Source: JAIRVZ01 sp031553755 (lineage in GTDB: Bacteria; Bacteroidota; Bacteroidia; Bacteroidales; Azobacteroidaceae). Taken from it: a DNA stretch of 37,004 nt. Location: assembly GCA_031553755.1 (NCBI GenBank), contig JAVBKZ010000096.1, positions 1 to 37,004 of the forward strand, given 5' to 3'. Under the pieces are notes generated by a model that had not been told where the DNA came from, did no database searches, and worked only from the letters and a program-made list of their open reading frames with translations. The position numbers and the translations under genes are program-made. This document shows positions 33,507 through 37,004 of this stretch, piece by piece; position 1 is the first letter of the stretch; each line of letters opens with the position of its first letter.

Positions 33507-33537
33507 TTTGAAAATCTAAAGTTTCTTACTACATTTG
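33507..33537 (+). promoter_or_regulatory. Full promoter of the BspA-like gene leader
   Basis: TTTG (33507-33510), 19 bp, TACATTTG (33530-33537). The predicted transcript start is near 33544, 280 bases before the start codon. The promoter sits across the first codons of a short frame (33535-33738), which argues that the frame is not translated as such. Confidence 0.75.
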
Positions 33538-33543
33538 CATTGT

Positions 33544-33823
33544 TGCCGGAGAACCGGAAACAAACATATTTTATTGAAGCGTTTAGCTTTGCCCGTTATA
33601 GAAATCTGGACAATTTCTAATTGCGAGGGAAAGGCGATACAAACGTTCATGCTTGCCTATATGCACACCCGTGCTTATATATGGTTAAGCGTGGGGTGTT
33701 GTTTTATCTTCGTAATAGGTCGTCCAGAACCTCTATAACAGATAATCCTAACAGTTCCCACGCTTCTGCATTTTAAATACTAACCGCTTTGGAGGGGACT
33801 TGAAGCACACATACTAATAATTT
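33544..33823 (+). ncRNA. Structured leader RNA of about 280 nt, candidate cis-regulator
   Basis: Between promoter and ATG the sequence can fold into several nested hairpins. CCGG-agaa-CCGG is at the 5' end (about 33546-33557). AGAAAT/ATTTCT (33600-33605, 33613-33618) lies inside TTGCC/GGCGA (33589-33593, 33633-33637). A long stem runs GCTT-CC-TATAT-GCAC (33651-33666) to GTGC-ATATA-GG-AAGC (33671-33690). A second long stem is AAGCGTGGG (33687-33695)/CCCACGCTT (33757-33765), enclosing TTATCT/AGATAA and AGGT/ACCT. A purine-rich GGAGGGG (33791-33797) lies 27 bases before the ATG. The base composition differs from the surrounding AT-rich gaps. I do not match it to any known riboswitch. Confidence 0.55.
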
Positions 33824-36800
33824 ATGAAAACGAAAAAAATGTTTTTATTGGCAATTGTATTGTCATTTATCGGAACGCTTAGCGGATGGGCGCAAAGCGG
33901 CGATTTTGGAGAAAACAACGCGTTGCATTGGGAGTTAACTGATGGAACATTAACGATTAGCGGCACGGGGGCGATGCCGGATTATGAATGGGATTGGAAT
34001 GCTTCACCTTGGTATAATTATAGAGAATCTGTTACTGATGTCATAATTGATGATGGGGTTAATAGTATTGGTAGTTATTCTTTCTATAATTGTATTAATC
34101 TAAGCTCCGTCATTATCCCTAATTCTGTAATTACCATTAATTCAGGTGCATTTAGTAATTGTGGTTTATCTTCCGTCATTGTTCCCAATTTTGTAACTTT
34201 TATTGGGCAAAGTGCTTTTTCTTATTGTAGTAAATTAACTTCGATCATTATTCCAAATTCAGTAACTTCAATTCATGATTCTGTTTTTACTGGTTGTCGC
34301 AATTTAATCTCAATTGATGTAAATAGTGAAAATTCACATTATTCTTCTGAATACGGAGTTTTATTTGATAAAAATAAAACGACAATCATACAATTTCCAG
34401 AAGGAAAACAAGGTAGTTATTCCATTCCCAATTCTGTAACTAATATTGGAAATTTTGCGTTTAAATCATGCACCAATTTAACTACCATTACCATTCCCAA
34501 TTCTGTAACTACCATTAATTATCGCGCATTTGAAAGCTGTAGCGGTTTGACTTCTATTACTATCCCCAATTCAGTAACTACAATTCATTTTTCTGCTTTT
34601 TCTGGTTGTAGTAATTTAATCTCAATTGATGTAAACAGTGAAAATTCATATTATTCTTCTGAAGACGGAGTTTTATTTGATAAAAATAAAACAACAATCA
34701 TACAATTTCCAGAAGGAAAACAAAGTAGTTATACCATTCCCAATTCTGTAACTACCATTGATTATGGTTCATTTGATGGTTGTAGCGGTTTAACTTCCAT
34801 TACCATTCCCAATTCTGTAACAAGTATTGAAGATCATGTTTTTATCAATTGTAGCGATTTGACTTCAATTGAAGTAAACAGTAGCAATCCATATTACTCT
34901 TCAAAAGATGGAGTTTTGTTTGATAAAAATCAAACAACAATAATACAATTTCCGAGAAAAAAACAAGGCAATTATACCGTCCCTAATTCTGTGACGAGTA
35001 TTAAAGATCATGCTTTTTGGAATTGCTCCAGTCTGACTTCAATTACCATCTCTAATTCTGTAACAAGCATTGGAAATTATACTTTTGAGAGGTGCACTGG
35101 TTTGACTTCTATTACTATTCCTAATTCTGTAACAAACATTGGAAGTGGAGCTTTTCTTGATTGCTATTTAACCAATTTTATAAATCATGCAACTATTCCA
35201 CAGACAATTAACGAAGATACATTTAATGAGATTAGCAAAATGGGCTGTACTCTCTTTGTACCTATTAGTTCAATGAATACTTACCGTACTGCCGATATTT
35301 GGAATAATTTCAACAAAATTATAGCTATTAGACGTTGGCAAGCCGATTATTCTACTTTCCCCAACACCATGACTTATACCGCTAATATCGTTTTAGACAA
35401 TGTTGAACTCCAAAGCGCTAATATAGAAATCGGCGCGTTTGTTGGAGAAGAGTGTCGTGGTGCGGTAACGCTTCGACATTATCCCGAATCATCGATTCAT
35501 CCTTATTTAGGTTTTCTTACCGTGCATGGAAACAGCGGCGAGGAGTTTACATTCAAGGTTCATAATCGTAATACCGGAAAAGAATATACCGCGACAAACA
35601 GTCCTATTGCGTTTACGGCAGATGCGATTAACGGAAATTCCGATGTACCTTATACAATTAACATTACCAACAATGTCACACAGCAAATTGCATTAAACGA
35701 GGGTTGGTCGTGGATTTCCACCAACGTGACTAACAGTGAAACACCATTACTCAATCAATTTAAACAGAATATAGGCAATAACGGTACTTTATTGAAAGCT
35801 CGCAACCAATTTATCCAAGCTCCTTATTGGATTGGTACTTTATCCGAAATGAATAACACTGATATGTATATGGTCAACGCTACAGCTACACATAATTTAT
35901 CGTTTACCGGTTTACCTGTTAATACGGCTTCCACTCCGGTTTATCTACAAAATGGATGGAACTGGATTGGATATACTCCACAACAATTTTTGCTTTTAAG
36001 TGAAGCGTTGAATAGCTTGAGTCCGCAAGACGGCGATCAAATCAAATCGCGTTCGAAATATAGCACTTATGTAAACGGACAAGGTTGGGTAGGCAGTTTA
36101 ACAGATTTATATCCCGGCAACGGTTACAAATATTATTCTACAAACGCAGCTACACAATCATTTACGTATCCATCATCGGCATCGCCACAATTGAGAAGTA
36201 GCAACAACAATAGTAATGACGAAGAATTAAATTTGAAATGGACAGCCAATTCCAATCGTTTTGCCAATACGATGACGCTCACGTCTGTTGTTGAATTAAC
36301 GAATGAAGTGATAGAAAGTGACAAAATAGAAATCGGCGCTTTTTGCGGCGATGAATGCAGGGGAACGGCGCAATTGAAAAATTTCACACAAGTTGCTGAG
36401 CATCCGTATATGGGATTTTTAGTCGTTTATGGAGAAAATAATGAAGATATCTGCCTGAAAGTTTACAATCACGAAACGGGAGAAGAGTATGCGACAAGCA
36501 ATAGCACCCTGCCTTTTGTTACCGATGCGATTCACGGTAGTCCTGTAAATCCTTACCCTGTTAAAGTTATTTATAATACAACAGAGATTTACAACGCACC
36601 GTCCGAAACTGTAACTATTTATTTAGATTTACAGGGAAATAAATTAAATATAAATTATCCATGGAGTACTATCGATAGGTTGGAAATTGTTGATTTGAGC
36701 GGACGCGTTATTTTGCAGGAAACCGATTTTTCTTCGGAATTTATCAATATTTCTTCATTTGTTAAAGGCGCGTATATTTTAAAGATATTGAAAAACAATA

Positions 36801-36829
36801 AGTTATCTATACATAAATTTATAAAATAA
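33824..36829 (+). CDS. BspA-like leucine-rich-repeat surface protein with type IX secretion style tail
   Basis: A 1001-residue exported protein. The signal peptide (1-24) ends GWAQ. Leucine-rich repeats of the BspA/LRR_5 type fill about residues 65-480, each with a core like CSGLTSITIPNSVTSI. They are interrupted three times by an insert VNSENSxYSS..GVLFDKN.TTIIQFP. Then come a beta-sandwich module (about 503-617, EIGAFVGEECRGAV), a duplicated GWSWIS/GWNWIGY module (about 622-795), a second copy of the beta-sandwich (about 803-920, EIGAFCGDECRGTA), and a C-terminal domain (about 925-1001: RLEIVDLSGRVIL, FVKGAYILKI, HKFIK) of the Por/type IX sorting kind. Such proteins attach to the cell surface and bind host or matrix molecules; the ligand is unknown. 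The leader is unusually long. Confidence 0.93.
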   Translation: MKTKKMFLLAIVLSFIGTLSGWAQSGDFGENNALHWELTDGTLTISGTGAMPDYEWDWNASPWYNYRESVTDVIIDDGVNSIGSYSFYNCINLSSVIIPNSVITINSGAFSNCGLSSVIVPNFVTFIGQSAFSYCSKLTSIIIPNSVTSIHDSVFTGCRNLISIDVNSENSHYSSEYGVLFDKNKTTIIQFPEGKQGSYSIPNSVTNIGNFAFKSCTNLTTITIPNSVTTINYRAFESCSGLTSITIPNSVTTIHFSAFSGCSNLISIDVNSENSYYSSEDGVLFDKNKTTIIQFPEGKQSSYTIPNSVTTIDYGSFDGCSGLTSITIPNSVTSIEDHVFINCSDLTSIEVNSSNPYYSSKDGVLFDKNQTTIIQFPRKKQGNYTVPNSVTSIKDHAFWNCSSLTSITISNSVTSIGNYTFERCTGLTSITIPNSVTNIGSGAFLDCYLTNFINHATIPQTINEDTFNEISKMGCTLFVPISSMNTYRTADIWNNFNKIIAIRRWQADYSTFPNTMTYTANIVLDNVELQSANIEIGAFVGEECRGAVTLRHYPESSIHPYLGFLTVHGNSGEEFTFKVHNRNTGKEYTATNSPIAFTADAINGNSDVPYTINITNNVTQQIALNEGWSWISTNVTNSETPLLNQFKQNIGNNGTLLKARNQFIQAPYWIGTLSEMNNTDMYMVNATATHNLSFTGLPVNTASTPVYLQNGWNWIGYTPQQFLLLSEALNSLSPQDGDQIKSRSKYSTYVNGQGWVGSLTDLYPGNGYKYYSTNAATQSFTYPSSASPQLRSSNNNSNDEELNLKWTANSNRFANTMTLTSVVELTNEVIESDKIEIGAFCGDECRGTAQLKNFTQVAEHPYMGFLVVYGENNEDICLKVYNHETGEEYATSNSTLPFVTDAIHGSPVNPYPVKVIYNTTEIYNAPSETVTIYLDLQGNKLNINYPWSTIDRLEIVDLSGRVILQETDFSSEFINISSFVKGAYILKILKNNKLSIHKFIK
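34301..34997 (+). repeat. Three intragenic DNA repeats of about 140 bp in the LRR region
   Basis: A block coding for ISIDVNSENS through the following IPNSV recurs at 34301-34442, 34613-34754 (offset 312 bp) and more loosely at 34856-34997 (offset 243 bp). The first two are nearly identical at the DNA level. Offsets are multiples of three, so recombination would add or remove repeats in frame. Confidence 0.75.
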
Positions 36830-37004
36830 ACATTGATTGCTTAATAGAATAGTGTTTCCCCGAAGCTTAGTACATGACAAAAAATAAATAACTTACAGAT
36901 ATTCAGTAAAATAGTCGCGAATTTATTAGGATAGAACCTTAATAATCATTATCTTAGAGGAAAATATATCAGAATTTACTCCACATTATGACTACTAAGG
37001 TTCA
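36830..37004. other. Right-end region with possible start of a gene
   Basis: No terminator stem is obvious after the BspA-like gene. An ATG at 36988 opens a frame (MTTKV) that runs off the window, preceded by AGAGGAAAA at 36955-36963. Too little is present to assign it or to be sure that it is a gene. Confidence 0.2.

Noticed and set aside
33544..33823. Known structured RNAs (RNase P, tmRNA, SRP RNA, TPP, cobalamin or c-di-GMP riboswitch) for the BspA leader
   Set aside because: I looked for the conserved core words of these families and did not find them; the element is therefore left unnamed.

Overview
The window looks like the chromosome of a Bacteroidota (Bacteroidetes) bacterium, most likely of the order Bacteroidales. 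Three things point that way. At least ten start sites have a TAnnTTTG -7 box, and four of these also have a full -33 TTTG at 19-20 bp, which is the vegetative promoter type of this phylum. The surface proteins are typical of the phylum: a BspA-like leucine-rich-repeat protein with a type IX secretion style C-terminus, a lamin-tail-domain exoprotein and a TonB-dependent receptor with a carboxypeptidase-like N-terminal domain. The rhamnose genes are in the order kinase-isomerase-permease-aldolase. The DNA is AT-rich apart from the metal-efflux cassette at the left end.

Layout. 408-5240 (minus) is a heavy-metal RND efflux pair (inner-membrane pump and lipoprotein adaptor, no outer-membrane channel in view) behind a small histidine-rich membrane protein. 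5503-10484 (plus) is an L-rhamnose catabolic cluster, rhaB-rhaA-rhaT-rhaD, broken up by a palindromic mobile-looking element and a long inverted repeat. It converges on asd (minus). 11999-14302 is a secreted lamin-tail protein. 14410-16336 holds small poorly known genes, including a DUF1016 protein without its nuclease half. 16351-22041 (minus) is an ABC ATPase, TonB-dependent receptor and TPR protein row. 22305-24959 (plus) is serB plus an MltF-like lytic transglycosylase. 24969-28653 (minus) is lysC-lysA-glycosyltransferase. 28717-30400 (minus) is an FtsE-like ATPase and an Rpn-family nuclease. 30474-33360 (minus) is a histidine operon hisA-fic-hisF-hisIE. 33824-36829 (plus) is the BspA-like protein behind a long leader.

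How the parts work together. RhaT, RhaA, RhaB and RhaD form a complete route from external L-rhamnose to dihydroxyacetone phosphate and lactaldehyde. Asd, LysC and LysA are three steps of the aspartate-to-DAP/lysine pathway, which feeds peptidoglycan. HisA, HisF and HisIE cover four activities of histidine synthesis, with a Fic AMP-transferase-type gene placed between hisA and hisF.

The signals most worth following are: (1) a leader of about 280 nt upstream of the BspA-like gene, with a well-formed promoter and several nested hairpins, two of which compete for the same bases; (2) the fic gene inside the his operon; (3) the palindromic element with flanking direct repeats between rhaB and rhaA; (4) small AT-rich repeats that supply the stop codons of two genes. 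All statements come from reading the sequence; no similarity search or folding program was run.
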